Part shown: piece after piece, positions 54,544-64,000 of the stretch
Layout: every line of letters starts with the position of its first letter
Position numbering within the stretch: the first letter of the stretch is position 1
NCBI RefSeq assembly: GCF_000004825.1
Contig: NW_008805077.1
Coordinates: 248,001 to 312,000 of the forward strand
DNA: 64,000 bases
Origin: Heterostelium album PN500
Lineage: Eukaryota > Evosea > Eumycetozoa > Acytosteliales > Acytosteliaceae
Direction of reading: 5' to 3'
The notes under the pieces: model-generated
What the model was told of the DNA's origin: nothing
Seen by the model: the letters and a program-made list of their open reading frames with translations, nothing else
Databases searched by the model: none
Position numbers and translations under genes: made by a program

Positions 54544-54720
54544 AAAAGAGAGTGTAAATATCAAAACAAACTTGAATATTAATCGAATCTTGATATGGGC
54601 AACCGATCGAATCAAGAGATTTTTAAGAGTGTTATGTAAGGTGATTTAATTAATTTTGATTGATTAATTGGTTTACAGTTTTGAAGATACCGAGCCATGG
54701 TTCGACACCCACTCTCTTTT
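54544..54720 (+). ncRNA. possible structured RNA or stem-forming leader element
   Basis: The ends form an 11-bp perfect inverted repeat: AAAAGAGAGTG (54544-54554) and CACTCTCTTTT (54710-54720). Inside is a second hairpin, TCTTGAT/ATCAAGA, and the 3' part (ACCGAGCCATGGTTCGACACCC) is GC-rich with a tRNA-T-loop-like GGTTCGA. The T4 at the end could stop RNA polymerase III. A normal tRNA is excluded by the 177-nt length and lack of a clear box A. It could instead be part of the promoter or 5' leader of the next gene, 66 bp away. Confidence 0.3.
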
Positions 54721-54785
54721 ATTAATTCTATATTCTGGAATTTAAATAGATAGTAGATAGATAATTAAATAATAATAATAATAAA

Positions 54786-57700
54786 ATGAAATCTATTAAA
54801 CTATCATTAATTTTAATATTAGTGATAGTTCATTTATTTCATAGTACCACAAATGCTTTTACTATCACCAGAATATCAGAGAGGATTGCTTATGTCGGTG
54901 GTGGCAATCGGTTTAGAATAGAATCACCCGATTTCCCTGGTGTTAATCTAACACCGACGTTGAAAGTTATCAATGGTGCTAAGGAAGCGGTTTTTATCTA
55001 TAGAGGTCAGATTCCTGCCACCAATATCTACGAGTGGGATGTACCTCCAAAACCAGTTAATCTAGCAATTGCAAAAAAGAGAGGAAGAGATGATGATTCC
55101 CAAGTAAAGCTTTATATAATATTAGCTAATACCCTAGATCCTTTATATCAATATGATTTTAACTATGTCAGTAAGTATTATACACAGCCGAGATAAAATT
55201 AATTAATTAATATCCAATCAACTAATTTACCAAATTTAATATAATATATTTTAGCTCCTGAAATTGAAGGATTCACTCCAAAGAGTAACTATATACATCA
55301 AGCTGGAACGTCGGTAACTATCACCGGTAATTACTTCAAGTTGAACGATTATGATCCTTCACCACAAGTGAATTTCGGTGCTAGTCCAGCGGTGGTTATA
55401 ACATCGGCAAGTGGATTCAAAATTATTTGTGTTGCACCAACCGTTGACATTGTTGGCAATGTCATGCTTAAAGTTACATTCCCCACTGGTCTAGAGATTA
55501 AAGGTGATACAGCATTTGAGAATATCATGCCAAATGTCGATACTGTTGTACCAGATAAAGCTGTCAGCCAAGTCAGTAAGAACATAAAGATCTACGGTAG
55601 AATCAGAGTTTCAGAGGATGACAAACCATTTACCACCGTCAGGATTGGTGATCAACCGTGCACCAACATCAGATTCCTCCAACAAGATGTCATTTCTTGT
55701 GATACACCTCAGATTGCAGTGGCTGCCGGATTATCTACACCCTTTGATATCACCATTCAAATTAGAGCAACTGTATTTCCTCATGCTAGATTTACAGTTT
55801 ATAGTATGTAATACCATTCTTTTTATATTTATTACTTTGTAGATGATTCATTACTTATTTAGAATTATTATCGTATGATAAATATAGATCCTGTCATTTC
55901 CAACTTTATACCTAAATTTGGTTTGTCTACTGGTGGTACCAGAGTGGTTGTGACTGGAAGACATTTCCATGATATTACTACTATCGATGCCGTAAGAATT
56001 GGTACTTCTGTGTGTGTTATCGATCTTATTTCTTATTATAAGGATCTTATTACTCAGGTTGAATCGTTTTCTTGTACCACTGGCTCTTATGATATAGGAG
56101 GAGCTACCGAGCAAGTGAGTAATTTCAATGTCATCATTGACGGCCAGACTTTTATTGCTAGTGTGAATCCTTCTTTCACTTACTATGTTCCAACTATCAC
56201 ATCGATAGAGCCAACTTTCGTCACCGGCAACATAAGAACACCAATTTTTATCCGTGGAAATTACCTTACATCCGTTACCAAAGTAACGATTGGTGCAGTC
56301 GATTACGTACCGGGTTCCGTTCTAGATAATGTGGTCAGTGTTGTGATAGATTCTTCCAAACATCCCGCTGGAATTTATCAAGTCTCTGTCGTCACTCTGA
56401 ATGTCTTGACCAACAAATTCAATTTAGATTTTGGACCACCTGACATTGTTGATATCAACATCAAAAAAGGATTCATCAATTCCTACACTGCGGTAACATT
56501 CATAGTTCGTAGTTTTCCAGTTGTTCCACTCGAGGATCTCGATGATGCCATTGCCTTTAAGATTGGCGCTCAGTATTGCGAATATTTAGAGAGAACCTCC
56601 AACAATGAATACACATGCTCCGTGCCACCAAAGGGTAGTGTTTCGACCGATGTCATTTCTTTTTTCATCAACGGTGAAGAAAAGAGAACTACCATTAGTT
56701 TCAACTATGCCGTTCCAACTGTTACCGCTCAGACTCAATCTACCGACATTCCATTGGGTGGCGGTAATCTTGTTATCGATGGACTTGGATTAAACTTTGT
56801 GACCTCCATCAAATTTGACACCACTGAAATCAAGATTACAACTTGTACTGTAAATGGTGAAATTAAGATTACTTGTCCAATTCCAAGATACAAACCAGGA
56901 AGTTATCCAGTTTCGTTGGTTGTCAATGCCAATGGTATGGATTACTCGTATCTAACAGGGCATAATCTTGCCTATGTCGGTCCGTCCATTACCACAGTGA
57001 ATCCAAAACAATCAACCAAGTACCAGGTTCATAGAATCACTCTGACTGGAACTGGATTCGGTACATCAGCTGCGTTAATATCGATAAACATTGGTGCCAA
57101 TGCATGTAATAATATCGCGATTATTACAAACGATGTAAAAGTAACATGTAGCATTGACGTTTTGGCTTTTGGAAGGTATCCAGTCACAATCACTGTCCAA
57201 CCCAATGCGCTCTCTCCCGGTGTTGTATCTTCCAATGTTGTTTCCTATAGTTCAACTAAATTGTCTTGCTTGGGACGCTCTCAGCCAGATAAAACCAACG
57301 ATCCAGTCGACTGGTGGTTAATTTATAAGATCAGAGGAGATGCTACAAATGATTATTTGTATATCGATTCTACAATGCAAAAGTTCGAGAGACTTAGTAA
57401 TCTTCAAAACCATCCCAATACTGCAGATGTGTTGTCTCCACTCGAAGCCACCTTTCAGGTGTCATTGACCAACTACTACTATATGTTTTTCAATGATCAA
57501 CCTAACTCCAGAGTTGACTCAGGAGCAAGGTCTAAAGAAAAAACTTATCTTGGTATGAGACAAAATCAAAACGGCGATAAATCAGAAGGTCATTTCAAAA
57601 CTTCGGTTTTTTTTGACGATCCTGATCCAATTACAAACTTGGTAGGTGGTATTCATATTGCTCATTCAAATCCAGGTAAATATATATATATATATATATA

Positions 57701-60700
57701 AAAAAAAATGTTAATTATCAAAGCATTAATTATTTTCTTTTTTAAAAGCTTTTCCATCCAATATAGATGCAAATAACTATAATGGTCCTGCTCAGGGTAT
57801 CAAATTCCTTGGTAAAGCAGATTTCAATCAACATTTCTTTTGTTATCCATTCGATAATCTTGAAAATGTCATGGAGTATGTTTTAAAGAACGATGGAAAT
57901 CTTCTAACCGGATACCATATCTTCCAAGATATAAGAACTTGGTTACAAACTAAAATGAATCAATATCCATACTTCTATGATTTCATCTCTCACTACCTCG
58001 ATTACACAGTGCGTGTGCCAGCTGTCAACACTCCACCAAGAATGACACCAAAGACTTTATTGGCAGCTTGTAATAACAGAGTTGGCAATACAGCAGGACT
58101 GACCCTGGAGAATATTTGTTGGTGGAGAAAGGATCCAATTGTGATTCCTAATACTAATATGAACCTAATTTATTTCATGAAGATTGGAACTAGCTATACT
58201 CCTGCAAACTCCCCATTCAGAAATCTTAACGAAGATGAATTAAAGGAAATTTCGGAATTCATTGTACCCAAAGAAAAAATGATCGATGGAGTAGATCTTT
58301 GGTTGGTCGTAGCGAATTCGTTCCAAAAGAAATATTTTGTTGAATTTTTTTTTGGAACAAAATTTGTGCAAATGAAAGTCACAGAGAAAGTCTTAAACGT
58401 TGCTTATTTCGAGCTACCACCCACCTATGCTAAAACGGTTCCATTGAAATCACTTTCTTCGGATTATCATTTCAGTGGAAGATCTAAGGTGTGTATCAGG
58501 AAAAGATAAACATAACGTACAACAAACTTATTCCCAAAATTAAATTATAAATATAGGAACATGCGAAAATGGGATTTCCAGTTTATCCAACTTTTGGTGA
58601 TAATGCACTTGGACCAAATGGTATTTAAATTATATTAATATAATATCTAATATGTATTATAAATCAATGATTAACTAAATTTATTATTATTTTTTTAAAA
58701 CTTAAAAAATAGAAAACTATTTCTGTGTTGGTGACAGCAATAGACATAATGGTCAAGGTAAATATTTAGTTAAAGAATATTAATAAATTTAAAATTAGAA
58801 AACAAACTAACCAAAGAAAATGAATAATTATATAATTTAGGTGACAGAGGTGGTGGTGTAATTTGTATACAGAACCCATATTTAGTTTATTTCTTTAATC
58901 GAATGGTTAGAGCATATAATACTAAGAATAATAAGGATAGATTAACAGACAAGACTGATACTATTGGATTATTCTATGGAGTTACACAACCAATTAAAGT
59001 AATGAGAGGCACCTGGACAAAGACATTCGAAGTGGAGGTGAAGGATTTCATCAATGGAAACCATTATTCCAAGCTTCCAAAAGAAATCTACCCGATTCTC
59101 AGTGGTACAGGAACAGCTGCTACCGATACCAATGCAAAGTTCAATGCTCTAAGAACCAGTAAAAACTTTGCCGTGAGTCCTAGTAATGGTGAGGTAACTG
59201 TTGTACCGGTTCCACCAACTCTACCAAATCAACAGGACATCTTGAACTTTGTTGCCAATGATTTGCTATCACTTCATTACATAGGTTATGATCAAACGGT
59301 CGGTGCCATTTGTGACTACAATGCAGCAATGACCGAATGTACTAAAGCTGCCTCTAGAACAACGATGATTACCAATGTCAGACCTGCCAACTATGTTCAA
59401 CCACATTTCCCAGGAGTATATGCTCATGTCTATGCTGGTGTGCAACCATTGAAATCCTATGACGTGACAACCAACAATAATTTCAAGCTAATCAAATTCA
59501 CCTCTGAATTTATGACTAAGCTTCCCAATGCCAAGCGAAACTTTTATCAATACCAATATGATGCCATACCAACTTTGGCCAATCCTCAATTCAAACCACC
59601 ATTTATCATTCGACAGGCCGATGTTGTATGTGAAGAGGAAGTTGCTTACTTTATGACACTTCACTATATCTATTATCAATCTGGTGCACCTGATCCAGCA
59701 TTACTAGTATACAAGATTGGTACTGATCTACCCAATTGGGCAAATGGTGTAATTCTAGCAATATCCAAACAACTCTATAATGTAACTATTATTTAACCAA
59801 AGTTTAGAAATTTGATTATTAATTTAACCAACTAATTTTAAATAGGAATTAAAACCAAGTGTAACACCAGCTGTTTTCAATGGTTGTATGAATAATATTT
59901 TCAACAATTTCCCAAATATTGATACATATACAGAGTAAGTTTATTTTTAAATTAAAATATTAGTGAACTTAAAATATTAATATTCTTTGAATAATATATT
60001 ATAGTGATAATGATATGGCTAATCCAAGTAATGATAAACTAGTAAGAAGAAGTGCTGGTGCTGCTTGGGATTGGATGCAGACTTCATATTCAAATGGAGT
60101 TGGTGGTAAAATAGATAGAGCAAATAATAATCAACGTATTCTTGTCGCTGATTTAATTGATGCAATAATCAAGGCCAGACAGAATGGACGTATTCGAACA
60201 ATGAAGAACCTAAAGAGATTCATAAAGAGAGAGTACATTCCAACAAACTTTGACGATATTCTGGTCAATAACTATATCATTCCAAGACCACTTGTTGTTT
60301 TAAGAACACTGCCAATGTTATTCATGCAGAGTCCATCGCTATATCATTCCCAATCTTTGTTGACTACTTCAACTTCTCCATCGGATCAGAAATCATTTAT
60401 TGTTCAAGATGAACGATCTACACTATCTGGTGTTCAGCAATTATTACTTTTAGTTGGGTCGAGCTCGATGAATTCAACTGATATTCTATCACTCTCAGCC
60501 TATCAAGTAGAGAAATTGAAGCTATCATTCGATAAATGGATAAATGTCAATGGACAAAGTCAAGCTATTCAAACACTTATCCTGGATCCATCCAATCAGG
60601 TTAGAAATCAACCGATCAGATTTATCGATGAGCTGAATCGTGATCTCGATGGAAATTCAATTGACCTTAAATATCAAGAGATTGGTTCCACCGGTGCAAT

Positions 60701-62273
60701 CAGAGCAACCATTTCATCTCCATTGTCGATTGTTTCCATTACTTTCTTCCTGGAGAGTATTATCATTAGTAAATCAATTAGTAAATCACAGTTTGGTGAT
60801 TTCGAAGTTTATTATCTTCCAAAGAAAATCAATTACAACGGTGTAATCTCTTCAGATATAAATGGAATGATAATCTCGACAATGAACTCGCAATTATGTG
60901 ATATTCAAATGATTAGTGAATCAAACTTCCTTTCAAACAACTTTGACACTGTTTGTTCTACTATTGGTCCAGTTATTACCTCGGTAAATCAATTAAGTGG
61001 ATCGTCCAACGGTGGATACACGATAACTGTAAATGGAATTGGATTTAATTCATCAATGACCATTCTCATTGGATCGAATGAATGTGTTTCCACTCAATAC
61101 ATTTCACAAAGTAAATTATTTTGTCAAGTACCAAAAGGTGTTGGTAAAAACAATGAAATTCTATTGTCAACTCCTCAAATGATTTTCAATCTTCAACGTA
61201 CAAAATACTTGTTCAACTACGATGCACCAGTAATTACCAGTGTGGAACCAGATATTATCAAGAGCTATGGAAGTGATTTAATGACAATCTACGGATCAAA
61301 CTTTGGCGATGATGTAACAAATGTTAAGATTCTAATTGATGAAAGATTGGCTTGCTCACCAATTGTTAGTTTAACCTCAGATTCTGTTGCTTGTCTAACT
61401 CCTGCTGCTATTGGCGACCATAGATCTATCACTGTCATTGTCAAAGACCAACCTTCAAAATTGAATCTCAATACGCTGGAAACTCAATCCTTTAGTTTCA
61501 GTGGTCCACAAATTCTTAGTTTTATTCCATCATCCGGTGATCCAACCGATAGTATTAGAATTCTTGGTGATGGATTTGGACATGAAGAAGATTCAGATCT
61601 ACCTCCACTCCTAATCATTGGTGATAATATGGTTGAAATTAGCAATTTTACCAACCAATTCATCGAGTTCCAATTGGAATATGACAACGCCAATCAACCT
61701 TTAATCATTCAAGCTGGTGACCAATCTATTGATACAGAGTTCACTTATTATCCTCCGTTGGTAACTTTCATCAAAAACTCTATTATCAGTACAAGTGGTG
61801 GATTAATTCAACTTGGTGGATATGGTCTTAGTCTAGCATCGTCGAATGACTTTGAATTCCAATTAAATTCCCAAGAAATCGATTGTAATCCATTCGATCT
61901 CTTTATTGAATGTTTTATTCCACCAGGTACTGGATCGAATTACATTCTATCGGCCACACTATCCAATGGTGAACCAATTGAATTCGCAGAGAATATCATC
62001 ATTTCCTATTCAGCACCAGTAATTACAGGTCACACTCTCGTACAAGACACCACTTCAATAGAAATCATTGGAGTTAATTTCGTACCATTGGAATATGGCA
62101 TAACCATCAACACTAGCTCATCATTTATAAGATTGAATTATCAAGATCTTCAATATGAAGACTGCACAACATTCAAATCAAGCAAATTAGCATTCTGTTC
62201 ATACACAGAATTACCTCAATCCATTCAAATTTTTGTGTCTGGACAATCATCAAACATTTATTCTTTATATTGA
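54786..62273 (+). CDS. secreted TIG/IPT-repeat protein with an embedded DNase II domain
   Basis: Nine exons by frame and splice motifs: 54786-55170, 55255-55803, 55888-57675, 57749-58488, 58557-58620, 58713-58757, 58841-59781, 59846-59934 and 60005-62273; 2,289 residues. Signal peptide about 1-24. Residues 25-765 hold about eight TIG/IPT-like Ig domains (for example PKFGLSTGGTRVVVTG). Residues about 766-1215 match DNase II throughout: LSCLGRSQP...PVDWWLIYKI, FFNDQPN, EGHFKTSVFFD, IAHSNPAFPS, the H-x-K pair in KEHAKMGF, and FCVGDSNR...RGGGVICIQNP. Catalytic His and Lys positions are kept. About 640 residues of unknown fold follow, then about five more TIG domains (for example GPVITSVNQLSGSSNGGYTI). 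There is no C-terminal membrane span. It should be a secreted or lysosomal acid endonuclease that acts without metal. The domain order is, to my knowledge, unusual. Confidence 0.8.
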
Positions 62274-63107
62274 AATAAATTAGACTATTTAAATAGAAAT
62301 AAATTAGTTTGTTTAAATAGAACAAATAATTCTTCATAGTAATTATCTAATTAACCAAAAAATAATAGTCTTCCTATTTTTATTTTAACATAATTATTAA
62401 TTTTAACACCTTCTTTGTGAACACTATCTTAATATAAAAAAAGATTGTTTTTAAGATTTTATTATATTCTTTTGAATTTAAAGATTAAAAAGTACTATAA
62501 TTTTAATTTGTACTAATATTTAATATCCCTACACAAATTTAGTACTTTTTGATATCATGTTTATTTGATTTATACTAATATTCTAGTAAGATCGACAATT
62601 CTTCTAATCTTTTATTAAATTATACAATGATTCTTCTATATAGGTACTCTACTTAACACAAACGAAAAATATCTTTACCACATTTATTTTTTATTTCTAA
62701 TATACCCCAAAACAAATCATAGATATATCTAATGGGGTGTTATAACATTTTTAGAATATGTGTGTGTAAAACGAATATTAAAATAAAGATATGAATATAA
62801 ATGTTTCAATTGGAACAACAAATGAAATAATCTGTTGATTAAAAGTTTTAGGTCATTTTTTCTATTTTAGTCTAATCTTGAACTACTCTCTCTTATTGTT
62901 ATTATCTTAATTTGATTTGCTATTGTTTATGTTATTAATAAATATTAATATTAAGATGCTATTTTATTATAAAAGTTTGATATTAGACAAAGTTATAAGA
63001 CTTCTCTTAAACTATAAATAGAAACGATAAAGACTATTAAATCATTACAATATAATTAAAAGTATTTAAATATTTTCAACTAAAGCTAAAGCTAAACTAA
63101 AACTAAA
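62274..63107. other. intergenic region and peptide-gene promoter
   Basis: About 830 bp of AT-rich DNA. TATAAATA at 63013-63020 lies 88 bp before the next ATG. The leader just before the ATG contains repeated AAAGCTA/AACTAAA units. Nothing else is seen. Confidence 0.5.
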
Positions 63108-63296
63108 ATGAACAAGTTCTTAATCTTTGTATTCTTTGCTATGGTATTACTCTCTGCTGTATCAGCCAACTACGATTGCTTTGCCAATTGCCATAGAGAC
63201 TACAACAACTGTGTTGTCGCCAAATTAAGAAACCCAACTAACAACTATGCTGATTGTGTCGATCAAGTCTACAGATGCTACAATGGTTGCAGATAA
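63108..63296 (+). CDS. small secreted cysteine-rich peptide
   Basis: Single exon, 62 residues. Signal peptide about 1-20 (MNKFLIFVFFAMVLLSAVSA) and a 42-residue mature peptide with six cysteines in a mirror-symmetric pattern: C-x3-C-x6-C-x14-C-x6-C-x3-C. This fits two helices joined by a turn (LRNPTNN) and three ladder-like disulfides, an extended form of the alpha-hairpinin (twin C-x3-C) fold. Net charge is near neutral to slightly positive. Plausible roles are antimicrobial, protease-inhibitory or signalling; none can be chosen. A TATA box and an A-rich leader precede the ATG, and AATAAA-like signals follow the stop, so it looks like a real, probably well-expressed gene. Confidence 0.75.
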   Translation: MNKFLIFVFFAMVLLSAVSANYDCFANCHRDYNNCVVAKLRNPTNNYADCVDQVYRCYNGCR

Positions 63297-63519
63297 ATAT
63301 TTAAAAGTTAAATTTTTAATCTTTAAAATAAAAAGAAATAAATTTACAAAATATTAAAAACAAAATTATTATTATTTATTCGATTGCTCTTTTATTTCAT
63401 TTTAGCGATTATAAATTTCATGTTTTTTTCCGCAAAAAATTGTGTTCAATGATAGATAGTGTTACCTTTTTGAAAACAACAATAATAGATTAATCAATAA
63501 TAATGATAAAATTTACAAG

Positions 63520-64000
63520 ATGGATAAAATTCATTCATTTAATTATATACTCAAGTCAGTAGTTTTAAGAACAAAGATATTTCAATACATCACAGATATT
63601 CACGATCAACTAGCGAAAAATCGATCAGAGAGATATGATTGGTACGATCTTGGTTGTTTCCCAGATCAACTGATCAAGTTTAATTATATTCAGAGATATA
63701 AAGAGATATTCAATACAATCATAAGAGATAATAGTTGTAATACATTAGCTAATTTAACGATAAGCAAGTTTAGAGAGTTATATTTAGAATCATTCTCATT
63801 TGCTTTAGACATTGGCAATATAGAAGCTATCGAATTTCTAAATCAAACACTTCCAAATGAAATCGATTATAGTCGTCTAGTTAGAAGAGAACATTATCAA
63901 AGTAATCTTGCACTGATCGAATTCCTTCACCAAAATGTAGAGAGTTGGTTCGAGAAACTAGGCACTAAAGTAATGGATGATGCTGCATTTGGAAGTTTAG
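63520..64000 (+). CDS. ankyrin-repeat protein (third copy), N-terminal part
   Basis: Open frame from the ATG at 63520 to the window end (160 codons seen). It carries the family head (LKSVVLRTKIFQYITDIHDQ, then RYDWYDLGCFPDQLIKFNYI) and the segment EAIEFLNQTLPNEIDYSRLV that precedes the repeats in the other two copies. It ends here at KVMDDAAFGSL, just as the first ankyrin-type repeat begins. The C of the CDWYDL motif is Tyr in this copy. The rest of the gene lies beyond the window. Confidence 0.75.
   Translation, partial: MDKIHSFNYILKSVVLRTKIFQYITDIHDQLAKNRSERYDWYDLGCFPDQLIKFNYIQRYKEIFNTIIRDNSCNTLANLTISKFRELYLESFSFALDIGNIEAIEFLNQTLPNEIDYSRLVRREHYQSNLALIEFLHQNVESWFEKLGTKVMDDAAFGSL

Larger units (their letters stand above)
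53506..54785. other. intergenic region with direct repeats
   Basis: AT-rich. A GC-richer patch lies at 53695-53745 with a small CGTAC/GTACG hairpin. Direct repeats and a candidate structured RNA in this region are listed separately. No protein gene is seen; an open frame at 54295-54522 overlaps the repeats and looks random. Confidence 0.45.

Noticed and set aside
54690-54720. tRNA gene (GGTTCGA-like T-loop before T4)
   Set aside because: T-stem pairs poorly, no box A or anticodon arm at the right distance, and the closing stem spans 177 nt.
1-64000. CRISPR array, bacterial operons or rRNA genes
   Set aside because: No regularly spaced direct repeats, Shine-Dalgarno organisation or rRNA-like sequence; the window is plainly eukaryotic.

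Overview
The window is eukaryotic and AT-rich, with short introns (mostly 64-95 bp, GT...AG, often ending in TAG), long Asn/Gln homopolymer tracts in proteins, oligo-T tracts before starts, and a large load of F-box/FNIP-repeat and ankyrin-repeat genes. This combination points to a social amoeba (dictyostelid), probably not D. discoideum itself; the exact genus cannot be told from the sequence alone.

Layout. 1-7.3 kb: about 3 kb of upstream DNA, then a MEF2-type MADS-box regulator (mef2A) whose start codon appears to be split by an intron, and a four-span membrane protein. 7.8-17.6 kb: four F-box/FNIP genes of two subfamilies, followed by an unusual TPR-like gene. 18-22.7 kb: a LINE 3' fragment, a small probably mitochondrial protein and a GC-rich Golgi GlcNAc-transferase II (MGAT2). 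22.8-28 kb: three minus-strand genes in tandem (NEK-like kinase, ACSF3-type malonyl-CoA synthetase, NSUN-type RNA m5C methyltransferase). 28.5-37.2 kb: glutathionyl-hydroquinone reductase, a long tail-anchored eIF4E-like protein, an HAD hydrolase, a beta-helix membrane glycoprotein and a coiled-coil protein. 38-53.5 kb: a second family-rich region with FNIP genes, two ankyrin genes, a papain-type protease and several broken FNIP copies. 54.8-62.3 kb: a nine-exon gene for a predicted 2,289-residue secreted protein with a DNase II domain between two arrays of TIG/IPT domains. 63-64 kb: a small secreted cysteine-rich peptide and the start of a third ankyrin gene that runs off the window.

How the genes relate. 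Most are independent housekeeping or developmental genes without operon-like logic. The FNIP genes are predicted SCF-type substrate adaptors (F-box at the N-terminus, solenoid behind it). All eight share one phase-1 intron at the same place, and in all five type-A copies the first coding exon is exactly 319 nt, so they are recent duplicates in a birth-and-death cluster that also holds intact, frameshifted and shredded members. The most novel proteins are the TIG-DNase II-TIG protein, the membrane-anchored eIF4E-like protein, the hairpin-inserted TPR protein and the mirror-symmetric cysteine peptide. Exon boundaries were inferred by eye from splice motifs, reading frame and paralogue comparison; no transcript data were available.
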